Positions 50,092 through 59,826 of a DNA stretch of 64,000 bases are shown one piece after another. The notes below the pieces were generated by a model. It did not search any database, was not told where the DNA came from, and saw nothing but the letters and a program-made list of their open reading frames with translations. The number at the start of each line of letters is the position of its first letter. The first letter of the stretch is position 1. The position numbers and the translations under genes were made by a program. Origin of the DNA: Photobacterium aquae (lineage in GTDB: Bacteria > Pseudomonadota > Gammaproteobacteria > Enterobacterales > Vibrionaceae); assembly GCF_001029445.1 (NCBI RefSeq), contig NZ_LDOT01000022.1, positions 1-64,000 on the forward strand, read 5' to 3'.

Positions 50092-50811
50092 TTATTCTTC
50101 TTCCAGATCACCGCAGAAGCGGTAGCCTTCACCGTGGATAGTCGCGATGATTTCTGGCGTATCGGCAACTGACTCGAAGTGCTTGCGGATACGGCGGATT
50201 GTTACGTCAACAGTACGGTCATGAGGCTTAAGCTCACGGCCTGTCATTTTCTTCAACAATTCGGCACGAGTTTGGATCTTGCCTGGGTTCTCGCAGAAGT
50301 GCAGCAGGGCACGGAACTCTGAACGAGGCAGCTTGAACTGGTCACCGCTTGGGCTTACCAGAGAACGGCTGTTGATTTCCAGTGACCAGCCATTGAACTC
50401 GTAACGCTCAACGAGACGCTTGTCTTCAGCTGGTACGCCTTGGTTCATCGCTCGGCTCAGTAGGTTACGAGCACGGATAGTCAGTTCGCGAGGGTTGAAT
50501 GGCTTGGTGATGTAGTCATCAGCACCGATTTCAAGACCAAGGATTTTGTCGACTTCGTTGTCGCGGCCGGTCAAAAACATCAGTGCCATGTCACCTTGCT
50601 CACGAAGCTCACGCGCTAGCAGCAGACCATTTTTACCCGGAAGGTTGATATCCATGATCACAAGGTGAACTGGGTGGTCAGAAAGCATCTGGTGCATTTC
50701 GGCACCGTCGTTGGCTTCGAATACCGTGTAGCCTTCTGCCTCAAAGATGCTTTTTAGCGTGTTACGTGTTACGTGCTCGTCTTCTACAATTAGAATGTGA
50801 GGGGTTTGCAT
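50092..50811 (-). CDS. arcA: Response regulator ArcA
   Basis: 239 residues, almost identical in layout to E. coli ArcA: OmpR/PhoB-class receiver with D54 in [11 protein letters not shown] in ITKPF, and winged helix ending [12 protein letters not shown]. Represses TCA-cycle and aerobic genes under low oxygen. Convergent with arcB. About 390 bp of AT-rich sequence upstream contain its promoter; TATATA near 50870 (minus strand) is a -10 candidate. Confidence 0.97.
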   Translation of the reverse strand: MQTPHILIVEDEHVTRNTLKSIFEAEGYTVFEANDGAEMHQMLSDHPVHLVIMDINLPGKNGLLLARELREQGDMALMFLTGRDNEVDKILGLEIGADDYITKPFNPRELTIRARNLLSRAMNQGVPAEDKRLVERYEFNGWSLEINSRSLVSPSGDQFKLPRSEFRALLHFCENPGKIQTRAELLKKMTGRELKPHDRTVDVTIRRIRKHFESVADTPEIIATIHGEGYRFCGDLEEE

Positions 50812-51206
50812 TGGCAGTACCTAAAAGTTTTAAAACGGAATCTGGTTAAAAAACAGAATAGTTAAATTCTATATATAAAATTCACATACAGGCAAAAACT
50901 GGGGGAAAACGTGTGTTAGACCCGTGTTGCTGTCTGTTTGGTACGCCGTCCATTTATCCAGCAAAGTAACGGATCGCAGTTTCTTGCTGAAAATAGCCCG
51001 AAATTAAGGGGCATTGGCTTCAATTTCCGTAGGATGGCGATGATTGTATTCACTTAACAGCTCTCTAACAATATATGTATTTTGTTTCAGAGCTGCTTTC
51101 GGGCATTTTCTTGATTTATGTCAAATGCTATGAACTGCATTACGACTCACGAGATTGTTTAACATTCGCTACAAAAAAACACCTCGCCGAAGGGACGGCT
51201 CCATGT
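50812..51206. other. Divergent intergenic region arcA / DUF3293 gene
   Basis: About 395 bp without a convincing gene. The frame of the DUF3293 gene is open back to 51075, but this portion has low-complexity, Cys-rich translation unlike its family. Promoters for both genes expected; no strong box pairs seen beyond a TATATA near 50870. Confidence 0.45.
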
Positions 51207-51608
51207 ATGTGTGAAAAACTCTCGCTTTGGTGTAGCTACTGCTCGAGTATTTTTAAGATAACACAACACCCTGTTTACCCTTGCTTTGCAATTCTAACAG
51301 CATTCAATCCGAGAAGCACCGTAATTAGTAACAAAGAGAACCGGTTGCGGCACAGTCAATTGACTAAAGAGTTACGCCGATCGGGTTTTTCTTTTGAGTC
51401 AGTAGTGACCTGTTCACCTGATGGTCGTTGGGCTGAACAAGGTGTGATGGTGGCGATGGATAAATCAGAGGCCTGCCGAGTAGCGGCTCGCTGGGAGCAG
51501 AATGCGATTTATTGGGTGGAAAATGGCGAGCTGTTTTTGGTACCGGTACTGCTTGCTGGATTCGAACAACAAAGTTTGGGTGATTGGCGTGGTTTTCTCT
51601 ACACTTAA
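51207..51608 (+). CDS. DUF3293 family protein
   Basis: About 133 residues. The core AILTAFNPRSTVISNKENRLRHSQLTKELRRSG and the C-terminal WEQNAIYWVENGELFLVPVL match the pattern I associate with DUF3293 proteins, found next to arcA or rraA-like genes in Vibrionaceae. Function unknown. The N-terminus is unsure: the ATG at 51207 has AAGGGA about 13 bases upstream, rather far, and a longer frame to 51075 exists. Co-directional with the RraA-like gene 42 bp downstream, so probably co-transcribed. Confidence 0.7.
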   Translation: MCEKLSLWCSYCSSIFKITQHPVYPCFAILTAFNPRSTVISNKENRLRHSQLTKELRRSGFSFESVVTCSPDGRWAEQGVMVAMDKSEACRVAARWEQNAIYWVENGELFLVPVLLAGFEQQSLGDWRGFLYT

Positions 51609-51650
51609 TACCAAATAAAGAGGCCGCAATGAACCCACACGGAGGGCGCT

Positions 51651-52169
51651 ATGAACCAGAAAAAGGAACTACTGGCACTGGATATCACCCCCGATTTATG
51701 TGACCACTATGAGCAGGAGGTACGCTGGCTGCCGTTGTCGATGCAGGATTATGGTGGCCGGAGCGTGTTCTATGGGCAGGTAGTGACGCTACGTTGCTTC
51801 GAAGACAATAGCTTAGTTAGGGATATCCTCGCGGCACCGGGAAAGGGCAAAGTACTTTTTATCGATGGGCATGGTTCGTGCCACAGGGCTTTGCTCGGGG
51901 ATCAGTTGGCCCTTCTGGCTCTGGATAATGGCTGGGAGGGGATTGTGATCAACGGCGCAGCGCGTGATGTCGCGACATTGGGCTCCTTGGATATCGGCGT
52001 TAAGGCATTGGGGGTTTGCCCGATCAAGACGGTGAAGCGCCAGACTGGCGAGGAAAATGTCACCCTGACAGTGACCGATACCTTGGTGTACCCCGGCGAT
52101 ATGATTTATGCCGACAGAAACGGAATATTGTTTAGTAAAACGGCATTGGATTTGTCAGTTATTGCGTGA
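51651..52169 (+). CDS. RraA-like protein (putative RNase E regulator)
   Basis: 172 residues, a little longer than E. coli RraA (161). Shared blocks: LPLSMQDYGGRSVFYGQVVTLRC, VDGHGSCHRALLGDQLA and GWEGIVINGAARD. RraA proteins bind RNase E and restrain mRNA decay; related proteins are class II aldolases needing an RD-x2-E/D motif. Here that last position is Thr (RDVAT), so aldolase activity looks doubtful. Vibrio species carry two RraA-type proteins; which one this is cannot be told. SD GGAGGGCG before ATG. Confidence 0.82.
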   Translation: MNQKKELLALDITPDLCDHYEQEVRWLPLSMQDYGGRSVFYGQVVTLRCFEDNSLVRDILAAPGKGKVLFIDGHGSCHRALLGDQLALLALDNGWEGIVINGAARDVATLGSLDIGVKALGVCPIKTVKRQTGEENVTLTVTDTLVYPGDMIYADRNGILFSKTALDLSVIA

Positions 52170-52202
52170 ATCAGAAATGAACAAAGCCATCTATGCAAGA
52201 CA

Positions 52203-52228
52203 ACAAGCCACCGATAGCGGTGGCTTGT
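52203..52228. terminator. Hairpin between convergent RraA-like and outer-membrane protein genes
   Basis: ACAAGCCACCG/CGGTGGCTTGT around ATAG, 11 paired bases, with only short T stretches after it. Probable terminator for both genes. Confidence 0.6.
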
Positions 52229-52249
52229 TATATGGGTTGGCGGACAGGT

Positions 52250-52708
52250 TCAGAACTTAAAGCCAATCCCGAGTTGGTAAATCTGTTCGAGTGATTCGTA
52301 GTCCATCGTCGCATGGAGGTTGATGCGCTCGGTCACTTCGTATTGGCTGGACACCTCGACCCCTAGCACGGTTTCTTCGTCCTGTTTTTCCGATTTTACG
52401 GCACTTTTAAGGCTTAACTTGGGCGTGAAGTTGTATTTTACGCCAGATAGCATGCCTCGGGTCGCCGAATGGGCGTCATTGCCTGTTTTCAGTCGGGTAC
52501 TGAGGTATAACTCGGTATTTTCCGTTAGCGAATAGGCATAGCCACTGTCAATTTGCCACAGGTCATATTGCTCGGCACCTTTGGATTGGGATGACAGAAA
52601 CCATCCGGATGAGGCTGTGTTGTCGCCGAGCGAGAGCCAGTCATTCTCTGCTGCAGTTGTAGGAAGCGCCACTACCAGCAGGGCAATTGTGATAAGCAAT
52701 GTGCGCAT
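52250..52708 (-). CDS. Small secreted beta-barrel-like outer-membrane protein
   Basis: 152 residues. Signal peptide (hydrophobic LLITIALLVVALPTTA, cleavage after TTAA near 20). The mature part alternates polar and hydrophobic residues in short strands (YSLTENTELYLSTRLKTG, YEVTERINLHATMDYE) and ends with aromatic Phe (GIGFKF), as outer-membrane barrel proteins do. Length would suit a six- to eight-strand barrel. No named family recognised. SD GGAAGG before ATG. Confidence 0.7.
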   Translation of the reverse strand: MRTLLITIALLVVALPTTAAENDWLSLGDNTASSGWFLSSQSKGAEQYDLWQIDSGYAYSLTENTELYLSTRLKTGNDAHSATRGMLSGVKYNFTPKLSLKSAVKSEKQDEETVLGVEVSSQYEVTERINLHATMDYESLEQIYQLGIGFKF

Positions 52709-52799
52709 TGATCACCTTCCCTGTTTATCATTATTTATTTGTCTTGCTTCTAGCAAAATAATACTAGGTCAATTTGCTTAAAAAAGACACAGTCAATGA

Positions 52800-54620
52800 C
52801 TAAGGTTGAGATCTACTATCATGTTTTTCTGATCCGTAGGCCGTCGTGGGGTGATCAAGTGGCAGCACATGTTGAGTAACACTGGATTTGTGTGTAAGTA
52901 ATTGACGATCAAGCCTAAGTTTACTTTTGTAAGGGTAGACATCCTCAAAGAGGCCTTGTTGGATATTGGCCTGAAGTTGTTGCCAGTAGAGAGGATCGAA
53001 CAGATCGCGGTGGAGCTCCTCGAACAAAGTCTTGAGTTTGGGGTTGATCAGCAAAAAAGTCCTAAATTCTTCGGGGAAAACATCGTTGGGGCCAACGCTG
53101 TACCAAGGCTCTGCTGCCAGCTCATCCTCTGGGTAGCGGGGAGGCGGAATGCGGCGGAAGTTCATTTCAGTCATGTAACTGATCTCGTCGTAATCATAGA
53201 AGACGACGCGTTTGTGGCGGGTAACGCCGAAGTTTTTGAACAGCATATCACCGGGGAAAATATTGGCTGCTGCCAACTGTTTGATCGCCTTGCCGTATTC
53301 GTCGACGGCGTGGCGAAGATCGGCATCGCTGGCCTGCTCGATATACAGGTTGAAGGGGATCATCCGCCGCTCGGTATAGAGGTGCTTGATGATGATCTGG
53401 GTATCGGTCACGATCAGCTGCGACGGTGCGACAGCCTGAAGCTCGTCGAGCAGCTCTTCACTGAAACGGTGGCGGTCGAAGGCAAAATTGCGGTACTCCT
53501 GGGTATCGGCCATCCGGCCGACTCGGTCGTGTTCTTTGACCAGCCGGTATTTCTCCTTGACGACGCTATGGCTGATATCTTTCTGCGGGGCAAACTTATC
53601 TTTGATGATTTTGAATACCACGTCGTAGGACGGCAGGGTAAACACTGACATTACCATCCCTTTGATCCCCGGTGCGAGGATAAACTGATCGTCCGATTGT
53701 TCCATATGAGCAAGGAATTCGCGGTACAGCTCGGTTTTGCCGTGTTTCTGGCAGCCGATGGCCGTGTACAGTTCGGCTTTGGTTTTATTGGGGAGCAGCT
53801 CGGCGAGAAAACGGACCAAGGCCGCTGGGGCCGGCGCATATACCATGAAATAGGAGCGGGCAAACCCAAACAGGATGCTGACATCATCCACATCGGTGAG
53901 GCAGGCATCGATATACAGTTGATGCTGGCTATTGGTCAGAACCGGTAGCACGAGTGGAAAATGTCGATCGCCAAGGCGGATCCGCCCGACAAGGTAGGCA
54001 GCCTTGTTGCGGTAAAACGGCTCGCGGATCATTTCTATCATTGGCGGGCCTGAGGTCGATATTTCAGCAACAGGTGCAGTCAGCCGTTCGATCAGCTGGG
54101 CGATGTCCCGGCTTCGGTCTTCCCACGGTAGGGTAAACGGGCTGTCGTCGAGCACCCGGCCAAGCAGGCTCTCTAGCCCAGAGCCGGTATTGTAGAGCCG
54201 GGTCAGTGCTGTGGGGTAAGAGGGGATACGGCCTTCTTGCGAGCTGTGGACGAAAAGCTTGTCGCGGTTGATATGGCGGTGCTCGAAGATCCGGCAATAG
54301 ACGGAATTGAAGAAGCTCTCAGCGATTTCATAGCGGGGATAGTCGAGCAGCAGATCCTCATAGGCGTGCTTAACTCCCATTAGGAATCGGTGGTTGGCAT
54401 AGCGTTTGCCAAGCATAATCTGGATTTGGCTGGTGACAAGCCCGACATGATGGTCGTAGAAGCTGATCCGGCTTTTCAGGGCTCGCTGTACGGCTGGCCA
54501 ATTTTGGTTTTCAAACCGTTCCTGGGCACCGGCCGTGACATCTAGAAAGCGGCCATACATAGCATCAAAGCCTTGTAAGATAGTATGGGCGACGAGTTGT
54601 TCCATTGCAGCTTCTGTCAT
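52800..54620 (-). CDS. aceK: Isocitrate dehydrogenase kinase/phosphatase AceK
   Basis: 606 residues, clearly collinear with E. coli AceK ([59 protein letters not shown] block, [31 protein letters not shown]). It switches isocitrate dehydrogenase on or off to direct carbon to the glyoxylate shunt. The frame opens 36 codons earlier; the ATG at 54620 has GGAGGGAG and matches the family start. No aceB or aceA is adjacent, unlike E. coli aceBAK. The C-terminal ~35 residues (after [12 protein letters not shown]) are unlike E. coli. Confidence 0.96.
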   Translation of the reverse strand: MTEAAMEQLVAHTILQGFDAMYGRFLDVTAGAQERFENQNWPAVQRALKSRISFYDHHVGLVTSQIQIMLGKRYANHRFLMGVKHAYEDLLLDYPRYEIAESFFNSVYCRIFEHRHINRDKLFVHSSQEGRIPSYPTALTRLYNTGSGLESLLGRVLDDSPFTLPWEDRSRDIAQLIERLTAPVAEISTSGPPMIEMIREPFYRNKAAYLVGRIRLGDRHFPLVLPVLTNSQHQLYIDACLTDVDDVSILFGFARSYFMVYAPAPAALVRFLAELLPNKTKAELYTAIGCQKHGKTELYREFLAHMEQSDDQFILAPGIKGMVMSVFTLPSYDVVFKIIKDKFAPQKDISHSVVKEKYRLVKEHDRVGRMADTQEYRNFAFDRHRFSEELLDELQAVAPSQLIVTDTQIIIKHLYTERRMIPFNLYIEQASDADLRHAVDEYGKAIKQLAAANIFPGDMLFKNFGVTRHKRVVFYDYDEISYMTEMNFRRIPPPRYPEDELAAEPWYSVGPNDVFPEEFRTFLLINPKLKTLFEELHRDLFDPLYWQQLQANIQQGLFEDVYPYKSKLRLDRQLLTHKSSVTQHVLPLDHPTTAYGSEKHDSRSQP

Positions 54621-54803
54621 AGGGGCTCCCTCCGCATCTAACCATAGCCTAGTTTTTACGGAACAACCGAGAAAGCGAGTGGTTGTTTCCTCCCACCATA
54701 CTGTGCCGATGGCCATTAGGGGCTGCAATCTAATTTGGGTTGGAAGGGTATATTTTCACACCGGTAAAACTCAAAAAATAATCAGCTTCGAGGAAATTGA
54801 TTG

Positions 54804-54832
54804 TTGACTCGCCAATGCGAATGCGGTATTCG
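54804..54832 (+). promoter_or_regulatory. Predicted thr operon promoter
   Basis: TTGACT (54804-54809), 17-bp spacer, TATTCG (54827-54832). About 40 bp upstream of the leader peptide ATG. Confidence 0.45.
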
Positions 54833-54871
54833 TTAATTAATAGATATTTAGGGCAACGAATTAGAGTCGCT

Positions 54872-54943
54872 ATGTATAACAACAGCATCAGCCTAGTTAC
54901 CACAACCACCATTATTACCGGCACGATTGCTGGGGTGGGCTGA
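54872..54943 (+). CDS. thrL: thr operon leader peptide
   Basis: A 23-codon frame rich in regulatory codons: six Thr and four Ile codons (core VTTTTIITGTI). It lies 105 bp before thrA and is followed by an attenuator, the same plan as E. coli thrL. Ribosome stalling at Thr or Ile codons when charged tRNAs are scarce would let transcription pass the terminator. SD weak (GAG). Confidence 0.9.
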   Translation: MYNNSISLVTTTTIITGTIAGVG

Positions 54944-54968
54944 TGCGCGTAAGAATTGCAGAAAAGAG

Positions 54969-54999
54969 CCCACACCCAATCCGGTGTGGGTTTTTTTTT
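54969..54999 (+). terminator. thr operon attenuator
   Basis: CCCACACC/GGTGTGGG with a CAATCC loop, then nine T, 26 bp after the leader stop codon and 50 bp before thrA. Confidence 0.92.
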
Positions 55000-55048
55000 G
55001 ACTGGATATTTGCCTGACAGGCACAGGATTAAGTAATGGGAGTAGGGA

Positions 55049-57508
55049 ATGCGAGTATTAAAGTTTGGTGGTTCATCATTGTCAGATGCTGACCGTTTTT
55101 TGCGGGCGGCGGATATTATTGCCAATAATGCGCAGCAGGAAGAAACCGCCGTGGTGTTATCAGCCCCTGGCAAGGTGACCAATAAGCTGGTGGCCGTCAT
55201 CGAAAGTACGATTGCCCACGGTGAGGCCGAGTTGCAGTTGCGTGATTTGGAAACAGTTTTCAATGAGTTGTTTGCCGGTCTGAAAGTGTTGGTACCGGCG
55301 TTTGACAAATTGGCGTTGGATGCCAAGCTGGCCAGTTCACTTGGTCAGCTCAAGCAGTATGTTCATGGCATCAGTTTGTTGGGGCTATGTCCGGACAACG
55401 TCTATGCCAAGATCATCAGCAAGGGTGAGCGGCTGTCAATTGCGGCGATGCAGGCCCTGCTTGAAGCCAAGGGACAACCAGCCAGCTTGATTGATCCGGT
55501 TGCTTATCTGCAGGCAAGCGGTGACTACCTCGAAGCCCATGTTGATATTGAGGCATCGACAGACAACTTCCGCCGCCAGCCATTGCCCGAGGGACATGTC
55601 AATATCATGCCGGGATTCACAGCCGGTAACGAGAAGGGCGAGTTGGTGACTCTGGGCCGCAATGGTTCGGACTATTCGGCGGCCGTACTGGCAGCCTGCC
55701 TCCGTGCGGATTGTTGCGAGATCTGGACTGATGTCGACGGGGTCTACAGTTGTGATCCTCGGTTGGTTCCGGATGCGCGCTTGCTTAAATCCCTCAGCTA
55801 CCAAGAGGCGATGGAGCTGTCTTATTTTGGTGCATCTGTTCTTCACCCGAAAACCATTGCCCCTATTGCCCAATTCCATATTCCTTGCCTGATCAAAAAC
55901 AGTTTCAATCCTCAGGGGGCCGGTTCGCTGATTGGCCTCGATACCGGCGAAGACAAGCTGGATATCAAGGGGATCACCACCCTCAAGGATCTGACCATGG
56001 TCAATGTGTCCGGCCCCGGGATGAAGGGTATGGTCGGGATGGCCGCAAGGGTCTTCAGCGCCATGTCTGCCGCCGGGGTGTCGATTGTGCTGATCACCCA
56101 GTCGTCGTCGGAGTACAGTATCAGCTTCTGTATCGAGAGTGAGGACAAGCCCGCGGCGAATAAAGCGCTGCAGAACCATTTCGAACTCGAGCTCAAAGAC
56201 GGCCTGCTTGAACCGGTAGAGTTTATCGACAATCTTGCCATTGTCACCTTGGTCGGTGATGGGATGCGGACCTCACGAGGTGTGGCCTCACGCTTTTTCA
56301 CCTCTTTGGCAGAGGTCGACGTCAATATCGTGGCAATCGCCCAGGGTTCTTCAGAGCGGGCTATTTCGGCGGTGATCCCGGATGAGAAAATCTCAGAGTC
56401 GGTCAAGGCCTGCCATGAGAACCTGTTCAACAGCCAGCATGTCTTGGATGTGTTTGTCATCGGTGTCGGCGGTGTCGGCGGGGAGCTGGTCGATCAAATT
56501 GGCCGCCAACAGGCCAAGCTGGCTGAGAGCGGTATCGCAATTCGGGTATGCGGCTTGGCTAATAGCAAGGGCATGTTGCTCGATGGCCGCGGGGTGTCGC
56601 TGGAAAACTGGCGTGACAGCATGGGGCAGGTCAGCGAGCCGCTCAGTCTTGCCCGGATGATCCAGTTGGTTAAGCGCAACCATATTATCAACCCGGTTGT
56701 TATCGATTGTACTTCGGATCAGGGCATTGCCGAGCAGTATGTTGATTTCCTTGCTGCCGGTTTCCATGTGATCACCCCGAACAAAAAAGCCAATACCGCC
56801 AGCATGGCTTACTACCAGCAGCTGCGTCAGGCTGCGCGCTCGACCCGTCGCAAGTTTATGTACGACACCACGGTAGGCGCTGGCCTGCCGGTGATCGAAA
56901 ACCTTCAGAATCTATTGGCTGCCGGTGATGAGCTGGAGCGTTTTTCCGGGATCCTGTCAGGATCGCTATCTTATATTTTCGGCAAGCTCGATGAGGGTAT
57001 GAGCTTTAGCGAGGCGACAACGGTCGCACGCAACAATGGCTTTACTGAGCCGGACCCGCGCGATGATCTGTCGGGCATGGATGTTGCGCGCAAGTTGCTG
57101 ATTTTGGCTCGCGAAGCAGGCTTGTCGCTGGAACTCGATGAGGTAGACGTTGAACAAGCCCTGCCGCCGGAGTTCGATGCCAGCGGTAGCGTAGATGACT
57201 TTATGGCCAACCTGCCAGCAGCCGATGCGTACTTTGCTGGTCTGGCCGAGGAGGCCGCCGAGCAGGGCAAGGTACTGCGTTATATCGGGGAAATCAATGA
57301 TGGCCGCTGTACAGTGAAAATCGCGGCGGTGAATCCGGACGACCCTATGTTCAAGATCAAAGACGGGGAAAATGCGTTGGCTTTCTATAGCCGTTACTAC
57401 CAGCCTATCCCGTTGGTGCTGCGTGGCTACGGGGCGGGTACCGAAGTTACTGCTGCCGGGGTGTTTGCTGATTTGATGCGTACGCTGGGTTGGAAATTGG
57501 GAGTATAA
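55049..57508 (+). CDS. thrA: Bifunctional aspartokinase I / homoserine dehydrogenase I
   Basis: 819 residues. Aspartokinase domain from [13 protein letters not shown] to ~290, two ACT domains (~310-460) that bind threonine for feedback inhibition, then homoserine dehydrogenase with NAD(P) motif GVGGVGG near 472 and the active-site block [19 protein letters not shown]. First and third steps from aspartate to threonine. One base separates its stop from thrB. Confidence 0.96.
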   Translation: MRVLKFGGSSLSDADRFLRAADIIANNAQQEETAVVLSAPGKVTNKLVAVIESTIAHGEAELQLRDLETVFNELFAGLKVLVPAFDKLALDAKLASSLGQLKQYVHGISLLGLCPDNVYAKIISKGERLSIAAMQALLEAKGQPASLIDPVAYLQASGDYLEAHVDIEASTDNFRRQPLPEGHVNIMPGFTAGNEKGELVTLGRNGSDYSAAVLAACLRADCCEIWTDVDGVYSCDPRLVPDARLLKSLSYQEAMELSYFGASVLHPKTIAPIAQFHIPCLIKNSFNPQGAGSLIGLDTGEDKLDIKGITTLKDLTMVNVSGPGMKGMVGMAARVFSAMSAAGVSIVLITQSSSEYSISFCIESEDKPAANKALQNHFELELKDGLLEPVEFIDNLAIVTLVGDGMRTSRGVASRFFTSLAEVDVNIVAIAQGSSERAISAVIPDEKISESVKACHENLFNSQHVLDVFVIGVGGVGGELVDQIGRQQAKLAESGIAIRVCGLANSKGMLLDGRGVSLENWRDSMGQVSEPLSLARMIQLVKRNHIINPVVIDCTSDQGIAEQYVDFLAAGFHVITPNKKANTASMAYYQQLRQAARSTRRKFMYDTTVGAGLPVIENLQNLLAAGDELERFSGILSGSLSYIFGKLDEGMSFSEATTVARNNGFTEPDPRDDLSGMDVARKLLILAREAGLSLELDEVDVEQALPPEFDASGSVDDFMANLPAADAYFAGLAEEAAEQGKVLRYIGEINDGRCTVKIAAVNPDDPMFKIKDGENALAFYSRYYQPIPLVLRGYGAGTEVTAAGVFADLMRTLGWKLGV

Positions 57509-57509
57509 G

Positions 57510-58466
57510 ATGAGTGTAGTGGTTTATGCGCCAGCGTCGATTGGCAACGTTAGCGTTGGGTTTGATGTGCTGGGGGCCGCAGTTTCCCCGATAGACGGGA
57601 CTTTGCTGGGTGATCGGGTTGAAGTAAAGGCTGGCGAGCAACCTTTTAGTCTGCGTTGCGTTGGCCGTTTTGTCGACAAGTTGCCGCAGCAGGCCGAGGA
57701 GAACATCGTGTACCGCTGCTGGCAGGTTTTTGTCCGTGAGCTGGACAAACTCGGCCTTGCCCCCAAGCCGTTGGCGATGACCCTTGAAAAGAATATGCCG
57801 ATAGGCTCTGGGTTGGGCTCAAGTGCCTGCTCGATTGTGGCGGCATTGGATGCCCTAAATCAGTTCCATGGCTCGCCGTTGGACGAGACCGCGTTGCTTG
57901 CCCTGATGGGGGAGATGGAGGCGGAGATCTCCGGTAGCCTCCACTATGACAATGTGGCTCCGTGCTATCTCGGTGGCTTGCAGTTCATGGTTGAGGAGAT
58001 GGGGATCATCAGCCAATCAGTGCCGTGCTTCGATGGTTGGTATTGGGTCATGGCCTATCCGGGGATCAAGGTGCCGACTGCCGAGGCGCGGGCAATCTTG
58101 CCAGCCCAGTACCGCCGTCAGGATGTGATTGCCCATGGCCGCTACCTCGGGGGATTTATCCATGCCTGCCATAGTCGCCAGCCAGAGCTTGCAGCAAAAA
58201 TGATCAAAGATGTGGTCGCTGAGCCATATCGCGAACGCTTATTACCAGGATTCGGCGATGCGCGGCAGTATGCGCTGGATGCAGGGGCGCTGGCCAGCGG
58301 GATATCTGGCTCGGGGCCGACGATGTTTAGTGTCTGCGATGATTTGGACGTGGCCAAGCGTATTGCACGATGGCTGCAAGATCATTATGTTCAGAATGAT
58401 GAAGGATTTGTTCATGTCTGTCGTTTGGATGGACAGGGCTCGAGAGTAACAGGAAGTGAACTGTAA
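57510..58466 (+). CDS. thrB: Homoserine kinase
   Basis: 318 residues, GHMP kinase family. ATP loop [12 protein letters not shown] (~95-106), N-terminal [18 protein letters not shown] and C-terminal GSGPTMFSV motifs intact. Phosphorylates homoserine for ThrC. Two bases before thrC. Confidence 0.96.
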   Translation: MSVVVYAPASIGNVSVGFDVLGAAVSPIDGTLLGDRVEVKAGEQPFSLRCVGRFVDKLPQQAEENIVYRCWQVFVRELDKLGLAPKPLAMTLEKNMPIGSGLGSSACSIVAALDALNQFHGSPLDETALLALMGEMEAEISGSLHYDNVAPCYLGGLQFMVEEMGIISQSVPCFDGWYWVMAYPGIKVPTAEARAILPAQYRRQDVIAHGRYLGGFIHACHSRQPELAAKMIKDVVAEPYRERLLPGFGDARQYALDAGALASGISGSGPTMFSVCDDLDVAKRIARWLQDHYVQNDEGFVHVCRLDGQGSRVTGSEL

Positions 58467-58468
58467 CC

Positions 58469-59752
58469 ATGAAGTTATATAACCTAAAAGATCACCAGCA
58501 ACAGGTTTCGTTTGGCCAGGCCGTCCGCCAGGGGTTGGGCCGCAATCAGGGACTCTTTTTCCCGGCAGAACTGCCGTTTTTCGAGGATGTCGACAGCCTG
58601 CTTGAGCAGGACTTTGTTACCCGTAGCACAGCCATTTTGTCCGCCTTCATCGGGGATGAACTCGCTCAGGAAACGGTAGCCCAAATGGTTGGCAATGCGT
58701 TTCAGTTTCCGGCTCCTATCGCAACGGTCAAAGAGGGGATCTATGCCCTTGAGCTGTTCCACGGCCCGACATTGGCTTTCAAGGATTTCGGCGGTCGCTT
58801 CATGGCCCAGTCACTGGCTGCCGTCTCCGAGAGTGATGGTAAGATCACGATTCTGACGGCAACCTCGGGGGATACCGGCGCGGCTGTCGCCCATGCTTTC
58901 TACGGTATGGATAACATCAAGGTGGTTATCCTCTACCCGAAAGGCAAGATCAGCCCATTGCAGGAGAAATTGTTTTGCACATTGGGCAAGAACATCACCA
59001 CGGTTGCCGTCAACGGCACATTCGATGACTGCCAGGCGCTGGTTAAGCAGGCATTTGATGACGCCGAATTGCGCGAAGAAGTGGGCTTGAACTCTGCCAA
59101 CTCGATTAATATCAGCCGTTTAATGGCGCAGATCTGCTATTACTTCGAGGCAGTATCCCAGATGCCAAAGGCGCAGCGTGAGTCGCTGGTTGTATCCGTG
59201 CCAAGCGGTAACTTCGGCAACTTGACGGCCGGCTTGCTGGCTAAGGCCATCGGCCTGCCGGTTAAGCGATTTATTGCCGCGACCAATGTTAATGATACGG
59301 TGCCGCGCTATTTGCAAACGGGCGAGTGGTCGCCAGCCCCAACCGTGGCGACCCTGTCTAATGCCATGGATGTGAGCCAGCCAAACAACTGGCCACGGAT
59401 CGAAGAGCTTTGTCAGGAAAAGGGCTGGGGGCTCGATACTCTGGGCTATGGTGCGGTTACCGATGAACAGACGGCAGAAACCCTGCGCGAGATGGAACAG
59501 GATGGGTATCTGTGCGAGCCGCACGGTGCGATTGCCTATCGTTTGTTGAGTGAGCAACTGGGCGAGGGCGAAACGGGATTGTTCTTGTGTACAGCGCATC
59601 CTGCCAAGTTCAAGGAAGTGGTCGATGATATTCTGGGCTGTGATATTGCGCTGCCGGGGCCGTTAGCCAAGCACAATGCGCTGCCGCTGTTGTCGCTTGA
59701 GCGTGACAATGATTTCGACCAGCTCAAAGCTGTATTACGAGATGTGCAATAA
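58469..59752 (+). CDS. thrC: Threonine synthase
   Basis: 427 residues, fold-type II PLP enzyme. PLP lysine K105 in TLAFKDFGGRF; phosphate-cup TSGDTGAA; SVPSGNFGNLTAGLLAK. Converts O-phosphohomoserine to threonine. Last gene of thrLABC. Confidence 0.96.
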   Translation: MKLYNLKDHQQQVSFGQAVRQGLGRNQGLFFPAELPFFEDVDSLLEQDFVTRSTAILSAFIGDELAQETVAQMVGNAFQFPAPIATVKEGIYALELFHGPTLAFKDFGGRFMAQSLAAVSESDGKITILTATSGDTGAAVAHAFYGMDNIKVVILYPKGKISPLQEKLFCTLGKNITTVAVNGTFDDCQALVKQAFDDAELREEVGLNSANSINISRLMAQICYYFEAVSQMPKAQRESLVVSVPSGNFGNLTAGLLAKAIGLPVKRFIAATNVNDTVPRYLQTGEWSPAPTVATLSNAMDVSQPNNWPRIEELCQEKGWGLDTLGYGAVTDEQTAETLREMEQDGYLCEPHGAIAYRLLSEQLGEGETGLFLCTAHPAKFKEVVDDILGCDIALPGPLAKHNALPLLSLERDNDFDQLKAVLRDVQ

Positions 59753-59774
59753 CCATATTTTATATATGGAGAAT

Positions 59775-59802
59775 AAAAAAGGAGCCAAACGGCTCCTTTT
59801 TT
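59775..59802. terminator. Bidirectional terminator between thrC and symporter 1
   Basis: GGAGCC-AAAC-GGCTCC flanked by six A and six T. Confidence 0.92.
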
Positions 59803-59826
59803 ATTGGGTATGAGGTGCAGTAGGGA

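Noticed and set aside
54621..54728. 36-codon N-terminal extension of aceK
   Set aside because: GGAGGGAG precedes the internal ATG at 54620 and E. coli AceK begins at the equivalent point.
54973..55330. Minus-strand frame running through the thr leader into thrA (54730-55326)
   Set aside because: Antisense to thrA start and the attenuator; no SD and no family resemblance.
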